Translations under genes and position numbers: made by a program
Shown here: positions 20,172 to 30,224 of the stretch, in pieces
Layout of the letters: every line of letters begins with the position of its first letter
Position numbering within the stretch: position 1 is the stretch's first letter
Source: Methylococcales bacterium
GTDB taxonomy: Bacteria > Pseudomonadota > Gammaproteobacteria > Methylococcales > Methylomonadaceae
Direction of reading: 5' to 3'
Assembly (NCBI GenBank): GCA_030753675.1
Contig: JASMBU010000001.1
Location: 62,001 to 126,000 of the forward strand
DNA length: 64,000 nt
The notes under the pieces: model-generated
Database searches by the model: none
What the model saw: the letters and a program-made list of their open reading frames with translations, nothing else
Told to the model about the DNA's origin: nothing

Positions 20172-21038
20172 ATGGCTGTTGGAAAAGAAATACGCACAAA
20201 AATTGCGAGTATTAAAAATACGCAAAAGATTACCCGCGCGATGGAAATGGTTGCGGCGAGTAAAATGCGTAAAACGCAAGATCGCATGCGTGCAACGCGT
20301 CCTTATGCAGAAAAGATCGCTCAAATTATTAAGCATTTAGCGCATGCACACCCAGAATACCAGCATTCCTTTTTGGTTGAAAAGAAGCAATGCAAGCGTA
20401 TCGGTTTGATAGTTATTTCGTCAGACCGGGGTCTGTGTGGTGGTTTGAATTCAAATTTATTTAGAAAAACATTGATTCAAATGGAGCAATGGGGTTCTGA
20501 ACAAATTGAAGTGGATGTTTGTACGATTGGGCAAAAAGGCGCGGGTTATTTCAGAAACATCAGTGCCAATATGGTTGGTCAGGTTGAGAAGCTGGGTGAT
20601 ACACCGCACTTAGAAGATATCGTCGGTATTATTAAAATTATGCTTGATGGATATGCGCAAGGGACAATTGATGAAATTCATGTGGTTCATAATGAGTTCG
20701 TGAATACCATGACGCAAGATCCACAAATTAAGCAATTAGTTCCCGTCAAGGTTTCTGAGATTGAAGAGAAATTGAAAGGAAACTGGGATTATATTTATGA
20801 ACCTGATGCGGTTGAAGTTTTAGACACGTTAATGGTTCGTTATATTGAGTCCATTGTTCTTCAGGGCGTAATAGAGAATAATGCGTGTGAACAAGCGGCA
20901 CGAATGGTGGCGATGAAGAGTGCTTCTGATAACGCGGGTACATTGATTGACGAGTTACAATTGGTTTATAACAAAGCGAGACAAGCCGCTATCACACAAG
21001 AAATATCGGAAATTGTTGCAGGGGCTGCAGCAGTTTAA
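20172..21038 (+). CDS. atpG: ATP synthase F1 subunit gamma
   Basis: Gamma is the central rotating shaft. The 288-residue protein has the conserved N-terminal helix ([28 protein letters not shown]), the [11 protein letters not shown] loop near residue 87, and the C-terminal helix with [11 protein letters not shown] and [22 protein letters not shown]. coli AtpG is 287 residues. atpD starts 46 bp later. Confidence 0.97.
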   Translation: MAVGKEIRTKIASIKNTQKITRAMEMVAASKMRKTQDRMRATRPYAEKIAQIIKHLAHAHPEYQHSFLVEKKQCKRIGLIVISSDRGLCGGLNSNLFRKTLIQMEQWGSEQIEVDVCTIGQKGAGYFRNISANMVGQVEKLGDTPHLEDIVGIIKIMLDGYAQGTIDEIHVVHNEFVNTMTQDPQIKQLVPVKVSEIEEKLKGNWDYIYEPDAVEVLDTLMVRYIESIVLQGVIENNACEQAARMVAMKSASDNAGTLIDELQLVYNKARQAAITQEISEIVAGAAAV

Positions 21039-21057
21039 TGTGGGCAAATTATTTTAA

Positions 21058-22467
<1,410 letters not shown>

Positions 22468-22488
22468 TAGCCGAGCGAGAATGGAAAA

Positions 22489-22911
22489 ATGACGATGACG
22501 GTACATGTAGATATAGTAAGTGCAGAAGGTGAGATCTTTTCAGGACTTGCTGAGATGGTTTTTGCACCCGCTGAAATGGGCGAAGTGGGTATTGCGCCCC
22601 GTCACGCACCATTTATTTCAAATTTAGTTCCTGGCGAAGTTCGTGTGAAGGTTTCCGAAGGGGAGAATCATCCCTTTTATGTCTCAGGCGGTGTTATTGA
22701 AGTACAGCCATATCTGGTGACTATTTTAGCAGACACGGCAATTAGAGCTGATGATATCGATGAGTCGGCAGCACTTGAAGCAAGAGCAAGAGCTGAAGAA
22801 GCATTAGCGGATAAATCAGCTACGATTGATTATGCTAAGACACGAAACGAACTGGCACAGGCCGTTATGCAGCTACAGACCTTAAATAGATTAAGAAGTC
22901 GATCTCGATAG
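22489..22911 (+). CDS. atpC: ATP synthase F1 subunit epsilon
   Basis: Epsilon couples gamma to the c-ring and inhibits ATP hydrolysis through its mobile C-terminal helices. The 140-residue protein begins MTMTVHVDIVSAEGEIFSG, aligning well with E. coli AtpC (139 residues), so the start is secure. An N-terminal beta-sandwich is followed by a helical hairpin rich in Ala and Arg (about 88-140). It is the last gene of the operon and a good terminator follows within 25 bp. Confidence 0.97.
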   Translation: MTMTVHVDIVSAEGEIFSGLAEMVFAPAEMGEVGIAPRHAPFISNLVPGEVRVKVSEGENHPFYVSGGVIEVQPYLVTILADTAIRADDIDESAALEARARAEEALADKSATIDYAKTRNELAQAVMQLQTLNRLRSRSR

Positions 22912-22932
22912 CTTTGATCTGTGACAATAATT

Positions 22933-22970
22933 AAACCCGGCAGTTCTGAAAATGACTGTCGGGTTTTTTT
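22933..22970 (+). terminator. Intrinsic terminator of the ATP synthase operon
   Basis: CCCGGCAGT pairs with ACTGTCGGG (one G-T wobble), extended by AAA with TTT, around a ten-base loop. Seven T follow. It closes the atpIBEFHAGDC transcript. Confidence 0.9.
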
Positions 22971-23070
22971 GTATTAGCCATTGATAGATTGCTTGTGGTA
23001 TAAAATTTATAAGTAGTGGCATAAAAATCATTTTTACTGTTATTAATAATCCGATTAAGGAAAGGAAACG

Positions 23071-23664
23071 ATGCCATTAGATCAAGTACCATCTGGAAAT
23101 AATATTCCCAATGATTTTAACGTTATTATTGAAATTCCAGCACAGAGTAATCCTGTTAAGTATGAGATTGATAAGGAGTCAGCGGCATTATCGGTTGACC
23201 GTTTCATGGGAACGGCGATGCAGTACCCAACTAACTATGGTTATATTCCTCAGACCATATCCGATGATGGTGACCCTGTAGATGTCTTGGTGATTACCCC
23301 GGTGCCATTACTGGCACGGTGTGTTATACGTTGTCGAGCGGTGGGGTTATTGGATATGAGTGATGAAGCCGGTAGGGACCCTAAGATACTCGCCGTACCT
23401 ATTGCTGCATTAACGTCTTATTACAATAAAATTAAAGATTTTAATGATTTGCCGAAAGCATCATTAGATACTATTAGTCATTTTTTTGAACATTATAAAG
23501 ATTTGGAAGAGGGTAAATGGGTCCGCATAGACGGTTGGTTGGGCCAGAATTCTGCTGCGGATGAGATTAATTTATCGATACAATCCTATAATAAACAACA
23601 AGATTTACCTGACCAGGCAGTAGATGTTTTAATGTCATTACAACCGCAAACGATAAGTTTGTAG
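23071..23664 (+). CDS. ppa: Inorganic pyrophosphatase
   Basis: This cytoplasmic family I enzyme hydrolyses pyrophosphate and pulls biosynthetic reactions forward. The family signature [10 protein letters not shown], with three metal-binding Asp residues, lies at about 65-74. The [11 protein letters not shown] block precedes it and [14 protein letters not shown] follows. At 197 residues it is longer than E. coli Ppa (176), mainly through an extended C-terminus. An AAGGAAAGG SD site precedes the ATG. It is likely a single-gene unit between the atp terminator and glmU. Confidence 0.95.
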   Translation: MPLDQVPSGNNIPNDFNVIIEIPAQSNPVKYEIDKESAALSVDRFMGTAMQYPTNYGYIPQTISDDGDPVDVLVITPVPLLARCVIRCRAVGLLDMSDEAGRDPKILAVPIAALTSYYNKIKDFNDLPKASLDTISHFFEHYKDLEEGKWVRIDGWLGQNSAADEINLSIQSYNKQQDLPDQAVDVLMSLQPQTISL

Positions 23665-23692
23665 AAAGTTAGCTGTTAGTAAGGGATTATTT

Positions 23693-25060
23693 ATGGGAAT
23701 AAAAAGTATTATTTTAGCCGCGGGTAAAGGAACACGGATGCATTCTTTACGGCCCAAGGTTTTGCACCCGTTAGCGGGAAAGCCGTTGGTTGAACATGTT
23801 TATGATCTGTGCAAGCAATTAGAAAATAATTCAATCACCATAGTCTATGGTCATGGCGGTGAGACTGTTCGAAAGGTCTTGGACTCGTTACCGGTGAATT
23901 GGGTCGAACAGGCAGAACAATTAGGCACGGGACATGCGGTTCAGCAAGCACAGAGCCAGATTAATGATAGTGATACCGTTTTGATCTTGTATGGTGATGT
24001 ACCTTTATTGCAGGTTGCAACGGTTCAGCAGTTGCTGACTGATGTATCGGCGAATACGTTAGCGTTATTAACCGTTGAGCTGGACGAGCCTAAAGGTTAC
24101 GGGCGTATTGTTAGAGATAACAAGAACCAAGTCATTAACATTACTGAAGAAAAAGATGCGTCAGCAACGATTAAACAAATTCGTGAGGTAAATACCGGTA
24201 TTTTGGCAGTAGCAGGGGCGTCATTAAAACGTTGGTTGGGGTTATTAGAGAATGATAATACTCAGAACGAATATTATTTGACCGATATTATCGCACTGGC
24301 AGTGAGTGAAGGTGTTGCCATTAAAACCAGTCAGCCAGTTCACAGTAGTGAGGTATTAGGGGTAAATAATAAAAGCCAATTGAGTTATTTGGAGCGTGTG
24401 TATCAGGCCCAGAAGGCTGAAATGTTAATGTTACAAGGCGTGACCTTAGCAGACCCTAATCGTTTTGATTTGCGGGGTGAGATAACTAAGCTGGGACAAG
24501 ATATTTCCATTGATGTTAATGTGATTTTAGAGGGGACTCTTGAAATTGGCGATGGGGTGACTATTGGCCCTAATTGCGTGATTAAAAATTCCACAATAGC
24601 GAGAGGCGTTGAGATATTGGCAAATTGTGTCATTGAAAATGCTACTGTGGGCGCTGATTCACGAATAGGTCCTTTTGCACGATTAAGACCTGCGGCAGAA
24701 ATCCAATCATCTGTACATATTGGTAATTTTGTTGAAGTGAAGAAATCAATGATTGGGCAGGGTAGTAAAGTTAACCATTTAAGTTATATCGGTGATTGCC
24801 TAATAGGTGAGGGTGTTAATGTCGGTGCTGGGACAATTACGTGTAATTACGACGGTGTCAACAAGTCACTGACAACGATTGAAGACGGTGCTTTTATCGG
24901 CTCCAGTACTCAATTAGTAGCACCGGTAACGGTGGGTAAAAATGCAACGATTGCAGCGGGATCAACAATTACTAAAGACACACCAGAAGAGCAGCTGACA
25001 CTCAGTCGAGCAAAACAAATTACAATTAAGGGCTGGCGTCGTCCGGTTAAGAAAGGATAG
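23693..25060 (+). CDS. glmU: Bifunctional UDP-N-acetylglucosamine pyrophosphorylase / glucosamine-1-phosphate N-acetyltransferase
   Basis: GlmU acetylates glucosamine-1-phosphate and then uridylates it to UDP-GlcNAc, the precursor of peptidoglycan and LPS. The 455-residue protein has an N-terminal nucleotidyltransferase domain with LAAGKGTRMHSLRPKVLHPLAG (about residues 8-29) and the GTGHAV and YGDVPLL motifs. From about residue 250 a left-handed beta-helix of hexapeptide repeats forms the acetyltransferase. GTITCNYDGVNK marks its active site. It is followed by glmS after 3 bp. Confidence 0.98.
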   Translation: MGIKSIILAAGKGTRMHSLRPKVLHPLAGKPLVEHVYDLCKQLENNSITIVYGHGGETVRKVLDSLPVNWVEQAEQLGTGHAVQQAQSQINDSDTVLILYGDVPLLQVATVQQLLTDVSANTLALLTVELDEPKGYGRIVRDNKNQVINITEEKDASATIKQIREVNTGILAVAGASLKRWLGLLENDNTQNEYYLTDIIALAVSEGVAIKTSQPVHSSEVLGVNNKSQLSYLERVYQAQKAEMLMLQGVTLADPNRFDLRGEITKLGQDISIDVNVILEGTLEIGDGVTIGPNCVIKNSTIARGVEILANCVIENATVGADSRIGPFARLRPAAEIQSSVHIGNFVEVKKSMIGQGSKVNHLSYIGDCLIGEGVNVGAGTITCNYDGVNKSLTTIEDGAFIGSSTQLVAPVTVGKNATIAAGSTITKDTPEEQLTLSRAKQITIKGWRRPVKKG

Positions 25061-25063
25061 TTT

Positions 25064-26893
25064 ATGTGTGGAATTGTCGGAGCTATTAGCCAACGAGATA
25101 CCGTTCCTATTCTTTTAGAAGGATTAAGTCGGCTAGAATATCGGGGCTATGATTCTTCTGGGCTTGCCGTGATTGCGGATCAACAAATACACCGGAATCG
25201 GCAAATAGGCAAGGTGAGTCAATTAAGGGCGGCATTGCTGAATAATCCATTTCAGGGTCAGGTGGGTATTGCACATACGCGTTGGGCTACGCATGGCAAA
25301 CCTTCTATAGAGAATGCGCACCCCCATATTTGTCAAAATCGTGTGGCAATTGTTCATAACGGTATCATTGAAAATCATGAGCCATTAAGAAAAAAACAAC
25401 AACAATTGGGTTACTCGTTTAATTCTGAAACTGATTCTGAAGTCATTGTGAATGAAATAGTTCACCATATGGCGGATTCAACGAATTGCATAGTGGCCGT
25501 TAAAGAGGCGGTAAAGCATTTAACGGGTGCTTATGCGCTAGGAGTGATTGCGCGCGAAGACCCTGAAACACTGATTGCATGTCGTAACGGTAGCCCTTTG
25601 GTGATTGGCATTGGCATTGGGGAATATTTTATAGCTTCAGATATTGCCGCCTTATTGCCCGTAACACAGCGATTTATTTTTCTTGAAGACGGTGACGTTG
25701 CTGAACTCAATTGTGAAAAAATAACCATTTTTAATGCTCAGGATGAGCCGGTAGATCGGCCCATACAAGAAAGTAAATTAAATGCCGATACCGTCGGAAA
25801 AGGCTCTTTTCGGCATTTTATGTTGAAAGAAATTTATGAGCAACCTCAAGCGATTGAGCAAGCATTGGCCGGGCGATTACTTGACGGGCGATTGAATGAA
25901 TGTTCATTTGGGCATAATGCCAGTGAAATTTTCAATCAAATAAAGTCAGTGCAGATTTTAGCGTGTGGCACCAGTTATCATGCCGGGTTAGTCGCTCGGT
26001 ATTGGTTTGAAAAGTTGGCACGGGTGCCGTGCTCAGTGGAAGTGGCCAGTGAGTTTAGATACCGTTATCCCATTATTGATAAAGATACCTTAATTGTAAC
26101 GTTATCACAATCTGGAGAAACTGCGGATACGTTGGCGGCATTACAAGAGGCTAAACGATTAGGGGCGGCTAATTCATTAGCTATTTGTAATGTACCGGAA
26201 AGTTCGTTGGTGCGGGCGTCTGATTTAGTGATGTTAACGAATGCAGGTCCTGAAATAGGGGTGGCCTCAACGAAGGCTTTTACGACTCAATTAGTGGTGT
26301 TATATTTATTGGTCATCGCCATAGGGCGGCGCTTTGATTTAGATGAGAAAACAGAGCTAAAAATTCTATCTGAATTAATGGAGTTACCGAAATATATTAC
26401 CCGGGTGCTACAGCTTGATGATGAAATTAAACAGTTGGCTGAGCGTTTTTCCGATAAAAAGAATGCCCTTTTCCTAGGCCGTGGTAGTCAGTTTCCGGTT
26501 GCCATGGAGGGGGCTCTAAAGCTTAAAGAGATCTCGTATATTCATGCCGAGGCTTATCCTGCCGGTGAGCTCAAGCATGGACCATTAGCTTTAATTGATA
26601 ATGCCATGCCGGTAATTACGGTGGCCCCTAATAATTCATTGTTACAAAAGTTGCGTTCCAATATCCAGGAAGTCAGCGCAAGAGGCGGGCAGTTAATTGT
26701 TTTTATGGACGAGGACTTACCGGCGACTAATGATCAAAATGTGACCATAATCAAGGTTGCCTCTGTGGTTAATGAGTTGGCACCATTTGTATATACCATT
26801 CCGCTTCAGTTATTAGCATATCATGTTGCCGTTTTAAAAGGTACGGATGTTGATCAGCCGAGAAATTTAGCTAAATCGGTTACTGTCGAATAA
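25064..26893 (+). CDS. glmS: Glutamine--fructose-6-phosphate aminotransferase (isomerizing)
   Basis: GlmS makes glucosamine-6-phosphate from fructose-6-phosphate and glutamine, the first committed step toward UDP-GlcNAc. The 609 residues equal E. coli GlmS. The nucleophile is Cys2 (MCGIVG), followed by the glutaminase motifs RLEYRGYDS and HTRWATHGKP. Two SIS sugar-isomerase domains fill the rest (ILACGTSYHAGL, LSQSGETADTL, and EGALKLKEISYIHAEAYPAGELKHGPLALI). It forms a glmU-glmS operon. No glmS ribozyme-like space exists upstream. Confidence 0.98.
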   Translation: MCGIVGAISQRDTVPILLEGLSRLEYRGYDSSGLAVIADQQIHRNRQIGKVSQLRAALLNNPFQGQVGIAHTRWATHGKPSIENAHPHICQNRVAIVHNGIIENHEPLRKKQQQLGYSFNSETDSEVIVNEIVHHMADSTNCIVAVKEAVKHLTGAYALGVIAREDPETLIACRNGSPLVIGIGIGEYFIASDIAALLPVTQRFIFLEDGDVAELNCEKITIFNAQDEPVDRPIQESKLNADTVGKGSFRHFMLKEIYEQPQAIEQALAGRLLDGRLNECSFGHNASEIFNQIKSVQILACGTSYHAGLVARYWFEKLARVPCSVEVASEFRYRYPIIDKDTLIVTLSQSGETADTLAALQEAKRLGAANSLAICNVPESSLVRASDLVMLTNAGPEIGVASTKAFTTQLVVLYLLVIAIGRRFDLDEKTELKILSELMELPKYITRVLQLDDEIKQLAERFSDKKNALFLGRGSQFPVAMEGALKLKEISYIHAEAYPAGELKHGPLALIDNAMPVITVAPNNSLLQKLRSNIQEVSARGGQLIVFMDEDLPATNDQNVTIIKVASVVNELAPFVYTIPLQLLAYHVAVLKGTDVDQPRNLAKSVTVE

Positions 26894-26902
26894 ATCCAGT
26901 GA

Positions 26903-27049
26903 TTAAGCTTTAAAACAGTGAATGCCGTTGAGGGTGCGTTCATCTTGCAATGGACTTAACCCGTTAAACCATGAAGAGTAATCACGCTTGTCGCCAAATT
27001 GTCTATTTTGACTGACATCATTTGTCTGCTTTCTGCCATTTTTTTCTGT
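26903..27049 (-). pseudogene. Possible 3' remnant of an unidentified gene
   Basis: Forty-eight codons are open on the minus strand, closed by TAA at 26903-26905 and bounded upstream by a TAA at 27050-27052. There is no start codon in a suitable place. The translated tail, which includes FGDKRDYSSWFNGLSPL then QDERTLNGIHCFKA, is compositionally protein-like: mixed polar and aromatic, unlike random AT-rich sequence. I cannot name the parent family. It may be the C-terminal end of a decayed gene. Confidence 0.3.
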
Positions 27050-27186
27050 TTAAAAAAGCCTTATTATAGAATTGTCGAAACTTAAAAAGGGGAATCCCCA
27101 GTTTTGAGTACAAAGGATTTTTTTAAAGGAATATCCCTACTATTTTGCGATGGAATGCTCGCTCAACACCTCCGCTGTTCGACTTG

Positions 27187-27222
27187 TAGGCTTACCATAA
27201 GGATTTGATAAGCCTATTTTTA
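27187..27222 (+). terminator. Terminator-like hairpin in the relic region
   Basis: TAGGCTTA at 27187-27194 pairs perfectly with TAAGCCTA at 27209-27216 across a 14-base loop and is followed by TTTTTATA. No intact gene ends just before it, so it may be left from a lost gene. Confidence 0.4.
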
Positions 27223-27352
27223 TAATTTAAAATTAATATGGGATAGCGTTTGGTGCGTGTAATCACTGTAGTTAATGGGTTTTAGTGTAAAAGTTCATTT
27301 AGCAATAATGTTTGAATGAATGGCAGTTAAAGGATTAAAGGAGTTAATAGAT

Positions 27353-27745
27353 ATGAGTATTCGATTAGATATTTTATCGTGTATTGATGAGGGTGTAGTT
27401 ATGTCGAGTGATATTATTGAAAAGTTATCCATTAATGGACGTTCTTTTCATAATTCAATTCGGTTTATGTTAAATCAGGGCTGGTTGCTTTCAGCAGGAT
27501 TAGGTCAGAAGCATTTCACAGATTATACGATAACGGCTTTGGGTCGGGAAAAGCTTGATAAGAAAATGATTGATAGTCCGCCTGAAGGACAAAAAAGATT
27601 GTCGCCAGACTATGATCGTATGCGTCAATATTTACAGTCTAACGTTGAAATCAGTAATACACAATTGGTGGGTTTGTGGAATGATAATACCGATTATTAT
27701 TTACCTTATGAAGGCGAAATTGATTTTCGTTTAATGCATGATTGA
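27353..27745 (+). CDS. Hypothetical protein with a winged-helix-like N-terminal half
   Basis: The family is not recognised. The 130-residue product starts MSIRLDILSCIDEG. Residues 5-70 read like a winged helix: helix, helix (SSDIIEKLSINGRSFHNSIRFMLN), then GWLLSAGLGQKHFTDYTITALGREKL, which resembles the wing of MarR/PadR-type regulators. The C-terminal third (about 80-130) is unlike known domains and ends YYLPYEGEIDFRLMHD. An upstream in-frame ATG at 27320 exists, but AAAGGAG at 27337-27343 stands 9 nt before this ATG and decides the start. A very strong terminator follows, so it is monocistronic. DNA binding is inferred. Confidence 0.65.
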   Translation: MSIRLDILSCIDEGVVMSSDIIEKLSINGRSFHNSIRFMLNQGWLLSAGLGQKHFTDYTITALGREKLDKKMIDSPPEGQKRLSPDYDRMRQYLQSNVEISNTQLVGLWNDNTDYYLPYEGEIDFRLMHD

Positions 27746-27807
27746 TGATAATGGTTATTGTTTAGGAGAGAACTTTGTAACGTAGTCTTTGTCAGTCCGG
27801 TTACTTA

Positions 27808-27845
27808 AACCCCACATAATCTTAAAGATTATGTGGGGTTTTTTG
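27808..27845 (+). terminator. Strong intrinsic terminator
   Basis: AACCCCACATAATCTT and AAGATTATGTGGGGTT form a perfect 16-bp stem around a single base (in practice a small loop), followed by more T. Being nearly symmetrical with A before and T after, it could work in both directions. Confidence 0.9.
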
Positions 27846-27930
27846 TGTGTATTGAATAGGAAAAAGGTATGGTATTACTATTTTTATTAATCAGTGACGA
27901 TTAAAAGGCAGAACCCGAAGAGGAGGGCAA

Positions 27931-28194
27931 ATGGCATATGCAATAGAGTTTCACATAGATTTTTATTATCTGGATGACACAGTAGTTACCAAAAAAGGGG
28001 TTTATGGTTTTGATGATGAGGAAGTAGGGAGTATCGAAGAAGCTTTTGAGTGGTTTTGTCAAGATTTTGCCGATGCCGTAGAAGAAGACCTCGTAGATTG
28101 TGATGATATTGATTTTGACAATATTAAGGAAACAGCGATGGGTATTGATGTGATTACCGATACGACTGAAGGGGTTAAAGAAGAATACGTTTGA
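27931..28194 (+). CDS. Very acidic small hypothetical protein
   Basis: I do not recognise this 87-residue protein. By my count 27 residues are Asp or Glu, only 4 are Lys and none are Arg, so it carries a strong negative charge. It starts with a beta-like stretch (AYAIEFHIDFYYLDD) followed by helices, ending with alternating acidic and hydrophobic residues. There is no signal peptide or membrane segment. The GAGGAGGG SD site just before the ATG is excellent, supporting real and efficient translation. Very acidic small proteins can be DNA mimics, chaperones or metal buffers, but nothing here decides among them. Confidence 0.7.
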   Translation: MAYAIEFHIDFYYLDDTVVTKKGVYGFDDEEVGSIEEAFEWFCQDFADAVEEDLVDCDDIDFDNIKETAMGIDVITDTTEGVKEEYV

Positions 28195-28285
28195 CCGATA
28201 CGAAAATCTCTCTGGAATAAAGATTTTAATTGGTATGATTAAAGTTAGTTTTTAGCAGATATTTTTTTAAGAGAAAATACAGGAC

Positions 28286-29206
28286 ATGAGATATATTTTT
28301 TGGGGGTTGATGACGGTGTTTTATGGGCAGGCTGCTTTAGCACAATTACCGGCGGATGATCGTGGCGGTTTTGGGACTGAAGCACTATCGCGCGTAGCAT
28401 TAGTACTGACCGAAAATCATTATTTTATTATTTTAGAAAATGGTGAAAAACAGGCAGTAGACGATAGTGCCCTTTTAGGAACGGAGGGCTTTGAAACGGT
28501 TTGGTATTTACACGACCAAAAAGCTTGGGAAGGAATGCGTGATAAGGGCGAGTTAGTAGGCCCGGTAACACAGTGGTATGAAAATGGGCAGAAAAAACAA
28601 GTAAATAATTATAACCAAGGGCTCTTGGAATTGGATCAGTTCTATTGGTATGAGGACGGTCAATTAGAACGTCTCGAACAGTTTCAGAACGGTGAATTAC
28701 ATGGGCGGTTTAGCCAGTGGTATGCGAATGGGCATCGTAAACAAGAAGCCAATTACACGGCAGGATTATTGGATAAAACAAATTTTATTTGGTACTCCAG
28801 TGGTCAGTTGGCAGAGTTGGGAGGGTATATTGACGGAGAACTCGATGGCTTTGTTTTGTTATGGCATCGTAATGGTCATAAAAAACAAGAAGGTTATTTT
28901 CAACAAGGAGTGATGGATGGACCAATAAGGCTGTGGCATGCTAATGGAGCGATGGCTTGGGATGGTATTTATAAATTGGGGCAATATGATGGTTTGGTTC
29001 AGGAGTGGTATGACAATGGTCAACTGGAGTGGTCAGCAAATTATACTGCTGGACAGTTAGATGGGATAGTGACGCGTTGGGACCGAGAGGGTATGAAGGT
29101 TTTTGAATTAAATTATCAGAACGGTATAAGGGATGAGGCGTATCAACCGATACCCGCCATATCATTGGCTCCCCCTAAAGCCTCTTCAAAGAACGTTCAG
29201 GATTAA
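28286..29206 (+). CDS. Exported MORN-variant repeat protein (YwqK-like)
   Basis: The 306-residue protein has a signal peptide (about residues 1-19, cleavage after ALA). A domain of about 80 residues follows, and then roughly eight repeats of 20-24 residues built on W-Y-x-N-G-x, for example QWYENGQKKQ, WYANGHRKQ, LWHRNGHKKQ and EWYDNGQLEW. These are the MORN-variant repeats of the YwqK family, sometimes annotated as an antitoxin component. No toxin partner is seen here. The repeats should form a beta-rich, surface-exposed scaffold in the periplasm. Its 3' end overlaps convergent sixA by 4 bp. Confidence 0.8.
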   Translation: MRYIFWGLMTVFYGQAALAQLPADDRGGFGTEALSRVALVLTENHYFIILENGEKQAVDDSALLGTEGFETVWYLHDQKAWEGMRDKGELVGPVTQWYENGQKKQVNNYNQGLLELDQFYWYEDGQLERLEQFQNGELHGRFSQWYANGHRKQEANYTAGLLDKTNFIWYSSGQLAELGGYIDGELDGFVLLWHRNGHKKQEGYFQQGVMDGPIRLWHANGAMAWDGIYKLGQYDGLVQEWYDNGQLEWSANYTAGQLDGIVTRWDREGMKVFELNYQNGIRDEAYQPIPAISLAPPKASSKNVQD

Positions 29207-29727
29207 CTAAGGGCTAAGTCGTTTTTAAAATCTTCAGGTCCCTTCAAGAAAATCAGTTCTGATTGTCCGGGTTGGAAGGGGTTTTTTATAGCGGGTAGTG
29301 ATAACTTTGCAAGATTGCAGGTGGTCATTGTTTTATCTATTTTTAATTTATCGGGTTGAGTTTCTGTTAGCCAGATTAGTAATTGTTCAAATCCAGGATT
29401 ATGGCCAACTAAGAGTACTCGTTGATAATGAGCCTCAATAGAAGCCAATACCGTTATAATATTTGAAACGGATGGAAGATATAATCGCTCATCATTATGT
29501 ATGAGTGATGGAGGCAGTAATGATTGCGTGGCGAGTTGGAGAGTATCTATCGCACGTTTAGCGGGTGAGCAAAGAATATAATCAGGGTGACAGTCAGGGT
29601 TATTCTGAAGCCATTTTTTTAATAATTTAGCATTAGTTTTGCCGCGTTGGTTTAGCGGACGATTTAGGTCTGAGCTATGTGAGGACCAGTCTGATTTTGC
29701 ATGTCTGAGCAGCAATAATTGTTTCAT
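29203..29727 (-). CDS. sixA: Phosphohistidine phosphatase SixA
   Basis: SixA removes phosphate from phosphohistidine on signalling or phosphotransferase proteins. The 174-residue protein is a short histidine phosphatase with the catalytic RHAKSDW near its N-terminus (nucleophile His8), the CSPAKRAIDT block, and the second catalytic His in VGHNPGFEQLL. It lies one base after greB and forms a minus-strand run DUF2288-greB-sixA. Confidence 0.92.
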   Translation of the reverse strand: MKQLLLLRHAKSDWSSHSSDLNRPLNQRGKTNAKLLKKWLQNNPDCHPDYILCSPAKRAIDTLQLATQSLLPPSLIHNDERLYLPSVSNIITVLASIEAHYQRVLLVGHNPGFEQLLIWLTETQPDKLKIDKTMTTCNLAKLSLPAIKNPFQPGQSELIFLKGPEDFKNDLALS

Positions 29728-29728
29728 T

Positions 29729-30220
29729 TCAGCCGTAGGTTATATTCAGTATAGTGTAAGTTTTTTCGCCGTATTCTGTGGAAATTGAAACGGTATCGTC
29801 AATAGATTTTCTTAGTAGTGCTTTAGCTAAGGGAGAGTCTAGACTGATGTTTCCGGAGTTTGATATTTCATCTGGCCCCATTATTCGGTATTGTACTTTT
29901 TTGTTTTGATCATTTTGAAGCGTAACTTGAGCGCCAAAAAAAATACAGCTTAGGTCTGCGGGTTGGTCTCGGATGACTTTAAGATTCGGTAATCGTTTTT
30001 GTAGGTAGCGGATACGACGATCAATTTCACGCAATTCTTTTTTTCGATAAATATATTCAGCATTTTCAGAACGATCGCCTTCTGCAGCGGCGGCAGATAA
30101 GGCTTCGGTGACTCCTTTTCGTTTATGCCAAAGTTCTTTTATTTCAAATTGTAATGTTTCAAAGCCTTTAGCGCTAATGTACGGCGAGGATTTTGGTGCG
30201 GGAGGCCTCCATCGGCTCAT
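29729..30220 (-). CDS. greB: Transcription elongation factor GreB
   Basis: GreB rescues backtracked RNA polymerase by stimulating transcript cleavage through its secondary channel. The 163-residue protein has the N-terminal coiled coil with the acidic tip (AAAEGDRSENAEYIYRKK), where the catalytic Asp and Glu sit, then the LREIDRRIRYL helix and a C-terminal FKBP-like domain ending with DSPLAKALL. The DRSENAEY motif and the IRYLQKRL segment favour GreB over GreA. It lies 4 bp after the DUF2288 gene and one base before sixA. Confidence 0.94.
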   Translation of the reverse strand: MSRWRPPAPKSSPYISAKGFETLQFEIKELWHKRKGVTEALSAAAAEGDRSENAEYIYRKKELREIDRRIRYLQKRLPNLKVIRDQPADLSCIFFGAQVTLQNDQNKKVQYRIMGPDEISNSGNISLDSPLAKALLRKSIDDTVSISTEYGEKTYTILNITYG

Positions 30221-30224
30221 GATT

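Larger units (their letters stand above)
26894..27352. other. Gene-poor 459-bp region after glmS
   Basis: No intact gene is seen. It holds a short open minus-strand frame without a start (26903-27049) and an imperfect palindrome around GGGGAATCCCC at 27081-27108. A 16-codon plus-strand frame at 27149-27199 has no SD site. A terminator-like hairpin at 27187-27222 is also present. These pieces look like the remains of a lost gene or a small mobile element. No transposase end or target duplication could be identified. Confidence 0.6.

Noticed and set aside
27149-27199. Sixteen-codon plus-strand frame in the relic region as a small gene
   Set aside because: It has no SD site and no other support; chance frames of this length are common.
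28286-29206. Toxin-antitoxin module around the YwqK-like protein
   Set aside because: The protein appears exported and neither neighbour resembles a toxin.
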